NCBI GenBank assembly: GCA_011051825.1
Contig: DRKH01000492.1
Span: 1-20,051 of the forward strand
From: Desulfobulbus sp.
GTDB taxonomy: Bacteria > Desulfobacterota > Desulfobulbia > Desulfobulbales > Desulfobulbaceae
Reading direction: 5' to 3'
DNA length: 20,051 nucleotides
In this document: piece by piece, positions 1 to 8,600 of the stretch
Position numbering within the stretch: the stretch's first letter is position 1
Layout of the letters: each line of letters starts with the position of its first letter
Program-made: the position numbers and the translations under genes
The notes under the pieces: model-generated
What the model was told of the DNA's origin: nothing
The model's input: only the letters and a program-made list of their open reading frames with translations
Databases searched by the model: none

Positions 1-59
1 GGGAGAGCATCGGCCTTACAAGCCGAGGGTCACAGGTTCGAGCCCTGTTTCGCCCACCA
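1..59 (+). tRNA. tRNA-Val (anticodon TAC), 5'-truncated by the window edge
   Basis: The window opens inside the D-arm. The anticodon stem TCGGC/GCCGA encloses the loop CTTACAA, so the anticodon is TAC and reads Val codons GTA and, by wobble, others. The T-arm ACAGG-TTCGAGC-CCTGT is perfect, followed by the 3' acceptor strand TTCGCCC, discriminator A and an encoded CCA at 57-59. The 5' acceptor strand lies outside the window. It sits 9 nt before tRNA-Asp, so the two are probably co-transcribed. Confidence 0.93.
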
Positions 60-68
60 GGATCTCAA

Positions 69-145
69 GGGGTCGTAGTTCAGTTGGTTAGAATGCCGGC
101 CTGTCACGCCGGAGGTCGCGAGTTCGAGTCTCGTCGGCCCCGCCA
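69..145 (+). tRNA. tRNA-Asp (anticodon GTC), attachment site of the island
   Basis: A complete 77-nt cloverleaf. Acceptor GGGGTCG pairs with CGGCCCC (one G-U), the anticodon stem CCGGC/GCCGG encloses CTGTCAC with anticodon GTC, the T-arm loop is TTCGAGT, and CCA is encoded at 143-145. Its last 50 bp, from the anticodon stem to CCA, are repeated exactly at the other end of the island. Integration therefore kept a functional tRNA on the left and left the displaced 3' half on the right. Confidence 0.97.
96..145 (+). repeat. attL: 50-bp direct repeat, copy 1 (3' half of tRNA-Asp)
   Basis: Identical over 50 bp to 19632-19681. It runs from the 5' strand of the anticodon stem to the terminal CCA; the bases on either side (G before, TTTTC after) differ from the right copy (T before, GCTCC after). 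An exact 3'-tRNA repeat flanking 19.5 kb is the classic footprint of a tyrosine-recombinase integration event. The crossover point within the 50 bp cannot be placed. Confidence 0.93.
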
Positions 146-197
146 TTTTCAGCATTACCTGCAGGGTGGTGACAACCCTGTGATGGTTCAAGCAAAA

Positions 198-241
198 GCC
201 GCATGAGGAGCTGGTTGCTCCTCATGCGGCTTTTTGTTTTT
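198..241 (+). terminator. Rho-independent terminator after tRNA-Asp
   Basis: A perfect 14-bp stem (198-211 with 217-230, GCCGCATGAGGAGC on the 5' side), a 5-nt loop TGGTT, then TTTTTGTTTTT. An A-run precedes the stem, so it may also work on the minus strand and end the integrase remnant. It would insulate the island from read-through of the tRNA operon. Confidence 0.9.
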
Positions 242-249
242 CAGCCGGC

Positions 250-490
250 CGGAAGGCATCGTGCCGGTCCTGTCGAAAGGATACAATCTGTCCACTGCCA
301 AGAGAAAGCTCCTTGAGCTCCTCGTTCATGGATCCAGTCCCATGGCGTGAAGGTCTTCGACAGTCGTGTTCGGGTTATTGTGACGCAAAAAGCGCTGAAC
401 GGGTCGCAACGCTTTCCTTGCGACAAACCGACGGATGCGGTCAAATAGCACAACAGCATGCTGTTTGTGCAGGACGGTTTTTTTCATGAT
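250..490 (-). pseudogene. Tyrosine recombinase (island integrase) C-terminal remnant
   Basis: On the minus strand the frame read from about 488 down to 324 includes the stretch FLRHNNPNTTVEDLHAMG. This matches the end of the phage-integrase family: the conserved His of the L-[GR]-H box followed by the N-x-x-T-T-x-x-Y-x-H nucleophile box. The frame stops right after GLDP, but the adjacent frame continues plausibly as MNEELKELSLGSG, so one frameshift near 323-326 has split the C-terminus. At the nucleophile position (codon 353-355 on the minus strand) the residue is Asp (GAC), one base from Tyr (TAC). The catalytic core and N-terminus are absent, with unrelated mntA-like sequence in their place. 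Position next to attL fits an island integrase. The assignment rests on motif recognition in a short fragment, so certainty is moderate. Confidence 0.6.
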
Positions 491-514
491 TATTTTGCCC
501 GGAGGATGTCATCC

Positions 515-838
515 ATGAGAGATAGACAGGGTACTCAAAGTCCAATCATGCAGCGTGAAGATGTCCTACGCATTCTCGGGTCACACAGGGGTGAACTGGC
601 GGCTCGCTATGGAATAACCAGGCTGGGTATTTTCGGGTCCGTGGCCCGTAACGAGGCCAGTGATGACAGTGATGTGGATGTTGTTGTGGAAACAAAAGTT
701 CCTGATCTGTTGATGATGGTGAATCTGAAAGAAGATCTTGAACAACTCCTGCAACGAAAAGTCGATCTTGTCCGCTATCGTGTCCGCATGAATCCATTCC
801 TGAAAAAGCGTATAGATAACGAGGCCAGATATGTTTGA
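515..838 (+). CDS. mntA: MNT-type nucleotidyltransferase antitoxin (MntA-like)
   Basis: A small minimal nucleotidyltransferase, the antitoxin half of MntA-HepT type VII toxin-antitoxin pairs. In characterised pairs MntA inactivates the HEPN RNase HepT by AMPylation. The catalytic signature is visible: G-S in FGSVARNEASDDSDVDVVV, followed by the metal-binding D-x-D of SDVDV. The start at 515 is preceded by GGAGG at 501-505 (9-nt spacer) and gives 107 aa. A start at 548 would give 97 aa, closer to the usual family length but with no visible ribosome site. The stop overlaps the start of the hepT remnant, the usual pair arrangement. The frame is intact, but the partner toxin is destroyed, so this is an orphan antitoxin whose activity is unproven. 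Its upstream end abuts the integrase remnant. Confidence 0.8.
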   Translation: MRDRQGTQSPIMQREDVLRILGSHRGELAARYGITRLGIFGSVARNEASDDSDVDVVVETKVPDLLMMVNLKEDLEQLLQRKVDLVRYRVRMNPFLKKRIDNEARYV

Positions 839-929
839 CCAGGAATTGCTCGGCGAAAAACTGCACCAGATATCTGATGCTTGGAGCAAGATAGCCAAGT
901 GATTCAAAAACGCAGGAAGCAGTCAGACT
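831..929 (+). pseudogene. HepT-like HEPN toxin, truncated 5' remnant
   Basis: ATG at 831 overlaps the mntA-like stop (836-838), as in intact mntA-hepT operons. The first residues, MFDQELLGEKLHQISDAW, fit the helical start of DUF86/HepT proteins. A TGA at 900-902 ends the frame after 23 residues. Reading through it gives FKNAGSSQT, and HepT relatives often have an Arg before such a segment, so a CGA-to-TGA change is plausible. Homology ends at 929, where an IS66-type end (GTAAGCG at 930) begins. The HEPN R-x4-6-H site and the AMPylated Tyr would lie further downstream and are lost, so no toxin can be made. Assignment relies mainly on position and the short N-terminus. Confidence 0.55.
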
Positions 930-1301
930 GTAAGCGGCGTGAAAGCCAAAGACTATATCCGCACCCGTGATCAGAGGAATTTCTGCGAGGCCTTTGTTGA
1001 TGGCCATCTCTGCATTGACAACAACATGGCGGAGAACAGCATTCGGCCCTTTGTTCTCGGCAGGAAAAACTGGCTCTTTTCCGGCACTCCCGAAGGCGCC
1101 GAGGCCAGTGCGCTGTTCTACAGTCTGATCGAGACCGCCAAGGCCAATAAGCTGGAACCGTACGCCTATCTGCGGTATATCTTCGACAAGCTGCTCCTGG
1201 CCGCGACCTTGGAGGACTATGAAGCCCTGCTCCCCTGGAATCTTTCCCGGGAACAGCTGGCCGTGCCAAACCTGGTGACGTGTGGTTAGCGGGGCGCTTA
1301 C
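930..1301 (+). mobile_element. IS66-family element, internally deleted remnant A
   Basis: Bounded on the left by GTAAGCGGC (930-938) and on the right by GGCGCTTAC (1293-1301), the GTAAGCG-type termini of IS66 elements in opposite orientation. Inside is only the 3' end of tnpC (939-1289), from about 20 residues before the DNNMAENSIRP catalytic-Glu region to the natural C-terminus ending in TCG. The tnpA and tnpB accessory genes and the DDE Asp residues are gone, so it cannot transpose on its own. Flanking 8-mers (922-929 and 1302-1309) do not match, so at least one side was rearranged after insertion. Confidence 0.75.
939..1289 (+). pseudogene. tnpC: IS66 transposase (TnpC) C-terminal fragment A
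   Basis: About 116 codons survive of a transposase that is normally around 500 aa. The fragment keeps the third DDE acidic residue in DNNMAENSIRPFVLGRKNW and the C-terminal helical tail (YEALLPWNLSREQL). It is very similar to fragment B at 1294-2012 over some 75 residues, so the two derive from closely related IS66 copies. GTG at 939 abuts the left-end repeat, so the apparent start is a deletion junction and not a real start codon. Confidence 0.8.
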
Positions 1302-2012
1302 GTATATCCGGAAACTGTATGCCATCGAGAAGAAGATCAGGAACGGGGGATATTCTCCGGAGCAGATATACGAGATTCGCCAGGCAAAGTCGAAACCGGT
1401 TCTGGATGATTTCGAGAAATGGCTCAAGAAGAAAAGAAAGCAGACCCTGCCCAAGGGACTACTGGGAAAAGCAGTGGCCTACACCATGAATCAGTGGCAT
1501 AGGCTTATCGGGTACATCGAGGACGGCAATCTCTCCATTGACAACAACATGGCGGAAAACTCCATCCGTCCCTTTGTTCTTGGCCGCAAGAACTGGCTGT
1601 TCTCCGGCACACCGGAAGGAGCCGAAGCCAGTGCGCTGCTGTACACTCTGATCGAAATCGCCAAGGCAAAAAATCTGGAGCCCTGGGCCTACCTACAATA
1701 TATTTTTGACCGCCTACCACTGGCCGTCACGCTGGAAGATTACGAGGCCCTGCTACCCGGGTGCAATCCCATTTTGTAGCAAACGTGAACGATTCTCAGT
1801 TTATACGATTTTTTATCTTAAATGTCACACGAATACCCACAAAATGAGTCATTTCGACTGTTGTTCCACCTTAAAATGGTCGAGTGAACAGGTGAAACAA
1901 ATGTTTATTGGGATGCATTCTCATTATGCAACAAAATGGGAATGCACCCCTGCTACCCTGGAGTGTTACTCAGGAGAAGCTGGCCCTGCCGGCAGTGAGG
2001 GCATGTGGTTGA
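1294..2012 (+). pseudogene. tnpC: IS66 transposase (TnpC) C-terminal fragment B, split by MITE
   Basis: The frame reads ALTYIRKLYAIEKKIR and continues through DNNMAENSIRPFVLGRKNW to EALLP at 1758, where the inserted element diverts it into a short tail ending at 1779. If the insert (1759-1949) and one copy of the 9-bp duplication are removed, the frame resumes exactly at 1959 and reads WSVTQEKLALPAVRACG to a stop at 2010-2012. That matches the C-terminus of fragment A. The gene was therefore already an IS66 3' fragment, or still a full copy, when the small element landed in it. Confidence 0.82.
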
Positions 2013-2024
2013 TGTGGCGCTTAC
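1302..2024 (+). mobile_element. IS66-family element, 3' remnant B (interrupted by a MITE)
   Basis: The 3' part of a second IS66 copy. It begins in mid-tnpC directly after the right end of remnant A and runs to its own right terminus GGCGCTTAC (2016-2024). The distance from the tnpC stop to the terminus is 12 nt, the same as in remnant A. It is interrupted at 1758/1759 by a 191-bp inserted element. The left half of this IS66 copy is missing. Confidence 0.78.
1750..1958 (+). repeat. 191-bp MITE-like element with a 9-bp target-site duplication
   Basis: The element proper is 1759-1949. Its ends are imperfect 23-bp inverted repeats, left starting GGGTGCAATCCCATTTTG and right (minus strand) GGGTGCATTCCCATTTTG, with mismatches only at positions 8 and 20. 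The 9-bp CTGCTACCC is duplicated directly outside both ends (1750-1758 and 1950-1958). It is too short to code for a transposase. I do not recognise the repeat family, so the autonomous parent is unknown. Removing it restores the IS66 tnpC frame, so insertion was clean and comparatively recent. Confidence 0.88.
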
Positions 2025-2036
2025 TTTGTTGACGAC

Positions 2037-2213
2037 ATGGAGCTATCTTATCGTTTTTTTATAGTCATCAGAAACGCCAAACAAGGTCCTCAAAGTCTGC
2101 AAAGATTCGAAACTCTGAATGATGCGAAAGGGACAATCACCAGTAAAGGTATACAGGTAAACCACGTACATCGTTCCTTTCTAGAACATTCGAATTCTGT
2201 CACCTATGAATAG
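2037..2213 (+). CDS. Possible 58-aa hypothetical ORF or truncated gene end
   Basis: An open frame MELSYRFFIVIRNAKQGPQ... ending at TAG 2211-2213, between the IS66 right end (2024) and druH. No Shine-Dalgarno sequence precedes the ATG. The frame remains open upstream back to the IS end, so this may be the tail of a gene cut by the IS66 insertion. The mixed hydrophobic/charged composition could be coding, but I recognise no family. It could equally be the druH leader region. Confidence 0.22.
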   Translation: MELSYRFFIVIRNAKQGPQSLQRFETLNDAKGTITSKGIQVNHVHRSFLEHSNSVTYE

Positions 2214-2256
2214 CTCATAATGCCGTACCCGAGCAACAAAAAACAGGAAATCCCAG

Positions 2257-5200
2257 ATGAGAAACTGGTTAGCCAGGCTGATATTTCTGCACAGCAGGAA
2301 CTCGCGACCTGACGGCAGACCCCTGTATGCCTACAAGCTCCGGGACAAGGATTACCAGAATCTCAAAAGCCTTGTCCGGCAGGAATTTACCACAGGCCCA
2401 AAGGAAGATATATTTTCCTTTGCCCCGTTGTTCTGTCTGTTTGCCGCCGAGACCTGGCGGCGCTGCCATGTGGGTGGACCATGGGCCTGGGAAACCATTT
2501 TTCAGGAAATCGGCCAGGACGTGCCTGTCCATTCCTGGATTGCCCGCATGGTGGAAAAGGGGCTGCAGTGGTGGCAGCGTCCCCTGCTGACCTCACAAGA
2601 TGGCAGCAAGCAGTTTCTGGTGACCATTGCCTGCGAGGGGGGGCTGCCGTTGAAGCTGCTCCAGCAGGATAACTCCCGCCTTGCCCGATATTTTCGTAAG
2701 GTCCTGACGGCCTGGCACCAGGAAAAACGATTCGGCAAGGTCCCAGCCCGGGCAATAGCCGAAGAGAACGGAGTCATACTTCCCCCGTCCCTGCGCCGGG
2801 ATGTTGTCTTTCAGCTCAGTTATGACTTGATCGGCAAGATTATCGAACTGCAGGAGCAGGTGGCCGATGCGGCCGATCCCGTGGCCATGCTCGAGAGGGA
2901 ACATACCGGCTGGCAGCGGGAGCTGCCCCTGCCGCTTGAAAATGAAACGGCCGAAGCGTTATTGAACAACCTGGTTCGGGAATCCTGGAAACTGTCCATT
3001 ACCAATAAAATCCGCTGGCGGCGACTGCTCCGGAAAAAGGGAGAGGAATGGCAGCTTGAACAGGTTCTGGAACTGCCGCGTCGGCTCACCGGTGAGGCCC
3101 TGGCGCAGTGGTGCAATACAGGTGCCGTAACCGATGCCGTGCGGCTGCGCATCCTGCTGCAGGTTGAAGGCGAACAGCGCCAGATTGGCCTGTTGACCCT
3201 GATCGCCGGCAATAATGATGAAAAGATCTATCACTGTGAAGGTGTGTCGGGCCGGGAGGTCCGGCTGACCGGACGCCGTGCCTTGGCAGCGGCGCCCCTG
3301 TTTATCAGTGACGGCAGGAACAGGTATCAGCTCCCCGTGTCCGGCGACCAGGAACTTGGCCCATTGCCTTGGTTCTTCGCCATCAGGAAAAACGAGAATA
3401 TGTTTATCGGTGACGGCACAGTGCGTACCGGCAGCGAGAGTGTACTGGCTGTTGTTCCTGCAGGCGGCGAATTTCAGGGTGAAGCAGCGGTCGAGCCGGT
3501 GGGCGAGATCCCCTCGTGTTCTCGAGAGATTGTCAAAATCGCCGGCAGCGGATCCTGGATGAAGCAGGAAACCGGGACTGTGAGGTTTCGTTGTGGAGCA
3601 ACTGATGCGAAAGCAACTACCCTTGTCCTGGCCGGGCCGCGTCTGCCGGTGGCCATGCCGACAGGTCTTCTACCGCCGTTTCGGGGCATGCCGGAGCTGA
3701 TCGCTGTATCGGACAGCGGCGTGAAGCACAACGTTTCCGGTGTGATAGGACAATGGCGTCCGGACCGTGCCGGTGAGGCCTGGCGTGACGGTGACCACGG
3801 ATGTGCGGGCACGGTCTGGGTCCGTTTTCTGGATTCTGAGAGTAACCTGCTCCTGCTGCGCAAGATTGAGGTTGTGCCGGCGACATTTTTCATACAGGTG
3901 GACAGGTCTGGGGATCCTGCCACCGGGGGCAGCCTGCTGCTGAGCGAGCTGACTCTCGAGGGCGCAGAGCCGGAGCAGATGGAAGACTATACCTTTACAA
4001 CGGAGCAGCGGGAAGAAGGGATTAGGATAACGGCGCAAACCCATGTTTCCATGCCTGTGACACAGTTTCTGTGCAGACTCTCCTGGGGACAGGGAAAGAC
4101 TATGATCCTCCCTCTGCCCTTTCCCTGTACCAGCGCGGCCTTTATCCGTGGCGGCAGGCCGTTTCCCGCCCAGAGCCGGGTAGCTGTTTCCGCTCTGGCA
4201 GTTATCCAGGCCCAAGTCCAGCAGCCGGTGGGGTGCCATTACTTTTCCATTGTTGTTGACCTGTGGGCAAATCAGGCGCTGGTCATTCGGGAGGCTGTCA
4301 ACAGGCGGATACAGCTTGATACCACGGGACGGGGTACCTTTGATCTGCTCAATATCCAGGAACAGGTCACCTCGCTGCTGGCACTCACCGGAGATATTGA
4401 CTCCACTGCGGTGATAAAAATCCTTGATCATGTCAATACTCCGTTGGCCAAAATTGAGGTTGGCCTGTTTGAACTCTATTTATCCCCGGATTATGAGGCT
4501 GGCATTGTTGCTGTGGCCGAGCAGAGCCGTGCAAAGCTTGAGGAAGATGCGCTGTATCGAATCGAGGTGAGCATGATGCGGCTGTGGGCACCGGATGCGG
4601 AACGGATCACGCTTGAACGCTCTGCAGATATGTTCACATGGCAGGTGCCGGCGGATCTTGATCCGGGGCCCTGGCTTATCCTCGGAGAGGACGGCAACTG
4701 GCCACGGTTTCGCCCGGTTTTATGGAATGTTCCCGGAGAAGCGGAGACAAGCGGCAAGGGCCTGTTCGAGCAGGCGGTCAAAGCACCGGAGTACAAGGAG
4801 AGGCAAGCGCGGATGGGGGAGCTAATTGAACAGCTGGCAGCAGACCCAACTCATCCTGACTGGTCCAAAATCGCCTCGTATATCCAGTGGACGCATCAAT
4901 ATCCGGCCGTGACGTTCGAGTTTTTCCGACATCTGGTGAAAAATCCGGAGGCCATGGTGCTGATCCTGCTGAAGAGCGATGATGAAGATTTTGACATCAT
5001 CTGGTCTCTGGCCTATCAGCTACCTTTTTCCTGGCATCTGCTCCCTGTTGTTGCCTGGAAAAATGCGGCCACGGTATATATCACCTCCATGCGCGATGCC
5101 CTGTCCACCCTGGAGGGCGGGGAGCAGATTGTCCTGGAGGCGTTCAACGCTTTTCGGGAACGGGTCACCGGACGACAGCCCTTTTTTCGGCAAATCTGTG

Positions 5201-5625
5201 ACTGGTTGTCCTATCATCTGTTCCCTGAAGCACCGCTGGACAACAGTGAACTGATGCTAGCAAGACAGGCACCAACGGTCATGCTGGGATTTGTACAAGA
5301 TGAAGAACAGGCGTTTCAGGCCCGTCACAGTGCTGACGAGATCTATCCCGAGGGACCGGAAGTCATGGCACGGCTGGCAAAGATGCACATAGCACAGGAA
5401 TTTCACTTTACCCACCTCCAGGCCCATCTCCGCCCGGTACGCTGCGCCCCGTTTGTTGCCGCGGGAATCGCCACCAGGGGTGCAGGGTATGACGAGAAAT
5501 TCCTCTATGAACTGCTCAAGCTGCGCAGTTTTGACCAGGAGTGGTTTGACAGGGTCTTTGCCCTGGCCCTCTGCCTTGAACTTGCCGGATCAGCTACCTT
5601 TTTTTCCAGGAATGTATACATATGA
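2257..5625 (+). CDS. druH: DruH-like protein of a type III Druantia anti-phage system (1122 aa)
   Basis: A large protein with no catalytic motif I can identify. The start at 2257 has AGGA 8 nt upstream. The N-terminus contains RPDGRPLYAYKL (residues ~17-28), which recalls the STY4851/ECs_5259-type proteins that sit next to giant DUF1998 helicases in enterobacterial islands. By eye the first ~290 residues are mainly helical with many Trp and aromatics, ~300-840 alternate short beta-type segments, and ~840-1122 are again helical. No signal peptide or membrane helix is obvious, so it is probably cytosolic. The stop overlaps the next start (ATGA at 5622-5625), giving translational coupling with druE. 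Type III Druantia is defined as DruH plus DruE, and size, order and partner fit. DruH's biochemical role is unknown. The family call rests mostly on context and recalled resemblance. Confidence 0.72.
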   Translation: MRNWLARLIFLHSRNSRPDGRPLYAYKLRDKDYQNLKSLVRQEFTTGPKEDIFSFAPLFCLFAAETWRRCHVGGPWAWETIFQEIGQDVPVHSWIARMVEKGLQWWQRPLLTSQDGSKQFLVTIACEGGLPLKLLQQDNSRLARYFRKVLTAWHQEKRFGKVPARAIAEENGVILPPSLRRDVVFQLSYDLIGKIIELQEQVADAADPVAMLEREHTGWQRELPLPLENETAEALLNNLVRESWKLSITNKIRWRRLLRKKGEEWQLEQVLELPRRLTGEALAQWCNTGAVTDAVRLRILLQVEGEQRQIGLLTLIAGNNDEKIYHCEGVSGREVRLTGRRALAAAPLFISDGRNRYQLPVSGDQELGPLPWFFAIRKNENMFIGDGTVRTGSESVLAVVPAGGEFQGEAAVEPVGEIPSCSREIVKIAGSGSWMKQETGTVRFRCGATDAKATTLVLAGPRLPVAMPTGLLPPFRGMPELIAVSDSGVKHNVSGVIGQWRPDRAGEAWRDGDHGCAGTVWVRFLDSESNLLLLRKIEVVPATFFIQVDRSGDPATGGSLLLSELTLEGAEPEQMEDYTFTTEQREEGIRITAQTHVSMPVTQFLCRLSWGQGKTMILPLPFPCTSAAFIRGGRPFPAQSRVAVSALAVIQAQVQQPVGCHYFSIVVDLWANQALVIREAVNRRIQLDTTGRGTFDLLNIQEQVTSLLALTGDIDSTAVIKILDHVNTPLAKIEVGLFELYLSPDYEAGIVAVAEQSRAKLEEDALYRIEVSMMRLWAPDAERITLERSADMFTWQVPADLDPGPWLILGEDGNWPRFRPVLWNVPGEAETSGKGLFEQAVKAPEYKERQARMGELIEQLAADPTHPDWSKIASYIQWTHQYPAVTFEFFRHLVKNPEAMVLILLKSDDEDFDIIWSLAYQLPFSWHLLPVVAWKNAATVYITSMRDALSTLEGGEQIVLEAFNAFRERVTGRQPFFRQICDWLSYHLFPEAPLDNSELMLARQAPTVMLGFVQDEEQAFQARHSADEIYPEGPEVMARLAKMHIAQEFHFTHLQAHLRPVRCAPFVAAGIATRGAGYDEKFLYELLKLRSFDQEWFDRVFALALCLELAGSATFFSRNVYI

Positions 5626-8600
5626 CGAATTCATTTTTTTCCTCGCTCTCCGAGCAGTTGAATCTTGGCGCCTCCAGGGCCTCGCTTGGCATGTTCAGCT
5701 TTCGCAATCATTCCCTGCGTGAACATCTCCGTACCTTGTTTCAACAGAGTCCCGGTATCGACCATTCGTTTCTTGCCGATCCGGTTTTTGAGGCAACCTT
5801 TGGCTGGAAAACAGCGGAAAAGACCTTTGGTGAGCTGTCCGGCAACATCCTGCACTCGTCACTTGTCGAAGCACTGAGTAAAGGGGGCAAGGATATTCCG
5901 GATGACTATATCTTTCCCACCTCTCTGTATCCGTATAGACACCAGATGGAATGCTGGCAGGCCCTGGCCGTCAAGCCGCCCCGCTCGGTGATTGTCTCCA
6001 GTGGGACCGGGTCTGGTAAGACTGAGTGTTTTCTTATTCCCATTCTCAATGACCTGGCCAGTGAATGTGACACGGTTGACGGGCCCCTGGTCGGGGTCAG
6101 GGCCTTGTTTCTTTATCCGCTCAACGCCTTAATCAAGAGCCAGAAAGACCGGCTCACGGCCTGGTCCGAGCCCTTTGGCGGCAAAATTCGCTACTGTCTT
6201 TATAATGGCGACACGCAGTATGAGGCCAAAGCGTCAAAATGGAAGAGCGAGGTGGCGGACCGGCGCAGGCTGCGCAACGAGCCGCCGCCGATTCTGGTCA
6301 CCAATGCCACCATGCTGGAGTACATGCTGGTCCGTAGCGATGACCGGCCGATCCTTGAGCAGTCCCAAGGCAAGCTTCGCTGGATTGTTATTGACGAGGC
6401 CCATACCTACATTGGCTCCCAGGCTGCGGAGTTGACCCTGCTGCTGCGCCGGGTGCTGCATGGTTTTGGCTGTCGGCCCGAAGATGTCCATTTTGTTGCC
6501 ACGTCGGCTACCATTGCCGCAGGTGCCGACGGTTCGGAGCAGCTCAGGGAATTTCTGGCCGATATTGCCGGGGTTTCCGTGGATCAGGTCTCAGTTGTCC
6601 AGGGCGAACGAGCGGTTCCGGCCCTGCCCGATGTCGCACCAGAAGAGCTGCAGCGGGTTGGGGCAGATACGCTGCGGCCGTTGACGGTTCAGGATCGTTT
6701 TGACCGGCTCAGTAAAGATCCGGTGATGCGAAAGCTGCGGCTGCGCCTGGCCGTGCAGCCGCAGACACTGTCTGCGATCAGTGCAATGATTTTTGGAAAA
6801 AGCAGTAATAATGCCTTGGCCCGGACCCTTGAACTGTTGGATCTGGCCAGTAAGGCACAGCAGGGCGAGTCGTTTCTCCCCCTGCGCGGCCATTTTTTCC
6901 AGCGGACGATCGCCGGCCTGTGGGCTTGCGCCAACCCGAATTGCAGCGGTAGGACCGATACGGAGTTGGAAACGGGTGAATGGCCGTTCGGTAAGGTGTT
7001 CATAGAGAGGCGCAAAAACTGCGATGGTTGTGGATTTCCGGTGTATGAGCTTATGCAGTGCCGGCAATGCGGCAGTGAGCATCTGGCAGTGCTGGAATCG
7101 TCCCTCAAGGGTGCGGTCCGCTTGCGGCAGGACATAGTTGAGGTGGATGAAGATGAATTTCAGCAGGAACTGGATCCTGTTGACCTCGAAGAGCATGAGG
7201 AGAGTGATACCATTGCTGCCGGGTCCGGCCTACGCCGGATTCTCGTTGCCCCGCCGGACGGCAACAGGGTCGGCCTGCTGCCTGATGGCCGTCTGGACTG
7301 GGATTGTGATCAGGACGAGAGGGTGGATGTTCATCTTCTTGGGCCAGGTGAAGGGAATGTCCTGGCCTGCCCGTTCTGCGGGAAAACAGACAGACGACTG
7401 AGGATGAGCGTGCCTATCCGCCTAGGGGCACCTTTTTTCCTGCAGACGGCAATTCCCATGTTGCTCAGACACTTGCCGCCCAAGCAGGTAAAGGCACCTT
7501 TACCCTTTGATGGACGCAGAATCTTAAGTTTTACCGACAGCCGCCAGGGAACAGCCAGGATTGCGGCCAAACTGCAGATGGCTGCTGAGCGGGATTATGT
7601 CCGCAGTCTGCTCTATCACGCGGTGGCGGAAAAGGTACCTGTGGCTGATCAGAAGGCCATTGAAGATAAACGGACGCAAATTGCCGCTTTGGAGCCGCTG
7701 GCAACAACGAATTCTGATTTACAATCTGTTCTGCAAGGGTTGAAGCAGGAGTTACAGAAACTGGAAAAACCGCCTGCCGGACGGCTCACCTGGAACGATG
7801 CCCGGGACATGCTACTGACCAAAGATGACTTCAAACGATGGCTGCTGCCTGCTCTGCGGGAACAGTCCCTTGGCATGGGAGACAGGGAGCTGGCTGAGTT
7901 ATGTCTGTGGCGGGAATTTTTTCGCAGACCCTACCGGCAATGGTCCCTTGAATCTTACGGTATGCTGGCCATTGACTACCAGGGGATATCCACGGGAACG
8001 GGACTGCCTGATGTGGCGAAACGCTTGAGGATACAAGACGATGAATGGCGTGATCTGGTTCGTCTTTTTCTGGATTTTGCTGTCAGGTATCGGACCGCTG
8101 TGCTCATTACTGAAGATATCCTGCGCTGGATAGGCTATCCTGGGCGACCGTCCATCCTGCTGCAGCCCGGCCGGGATAAACTAAGTTTTATCCAGCAACA
8201 CTGGCCCTCCACGGCAAGTCCTGGTCGACGCCGTTCACGACTGGTTCGCCTGCTGGCTCATGCCTTTACCGTTGACCTGGATGATCCTGAGCAGCGAGAT
8301 CTTGTTGAGGAGCTGCTGGTTGCCCTCTGGCAGTCGGTACGTCCGGTTCTTCAGGGGACCGAAGGCGGATTTCAGCTGAACATGCGAGAACAGGCTGTCA
8401 TCACTCAGGTCAGGCAGGGCTGGTTCTGCCCGGTGACCCGGAGGGTGCTGCCGGTCACCTTCCGAAAAATCACCCCCTACCTGCCGGAAGAGTCTGCACA
8501 GGAACTGGCGGAATGCGCGCCGATCACCATGCCAACATTGCCGGATCCATTCTGGAATACTTCGCCGGAACAGGCCGAAGACTGGCTTGAGAAAGATGCG

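Noticed and set aside
162..180. CAGGGT/ACCCTG hairpin just after tRNA-Asp
   Set aside because: A 6-bp stem with no following T-run; the strong terminator at 198-241 accounts for termination here.
241..459. 72-aa minus-strand open frame MLLCYLTASV...
   Set aside because: The neighbouring minus-strand frame carries the tyrosine recombinase motif, so this open frame is its shadow.
546..1454. 302-aa minus-strand frame across mntA, IS66 and their junctions
   Set aside because: It lies antisense to clear homologies (MNT, TnpC) and crosses independent rearrangement junctions, so it cannot be one gene.
3670..4431. 253-aa minus-strand frame inside druH
   Set aside because: Antisense to the well-supported 1122-aa gene, with Pro/Arg/Gly-rich composition typical of shadow frames.
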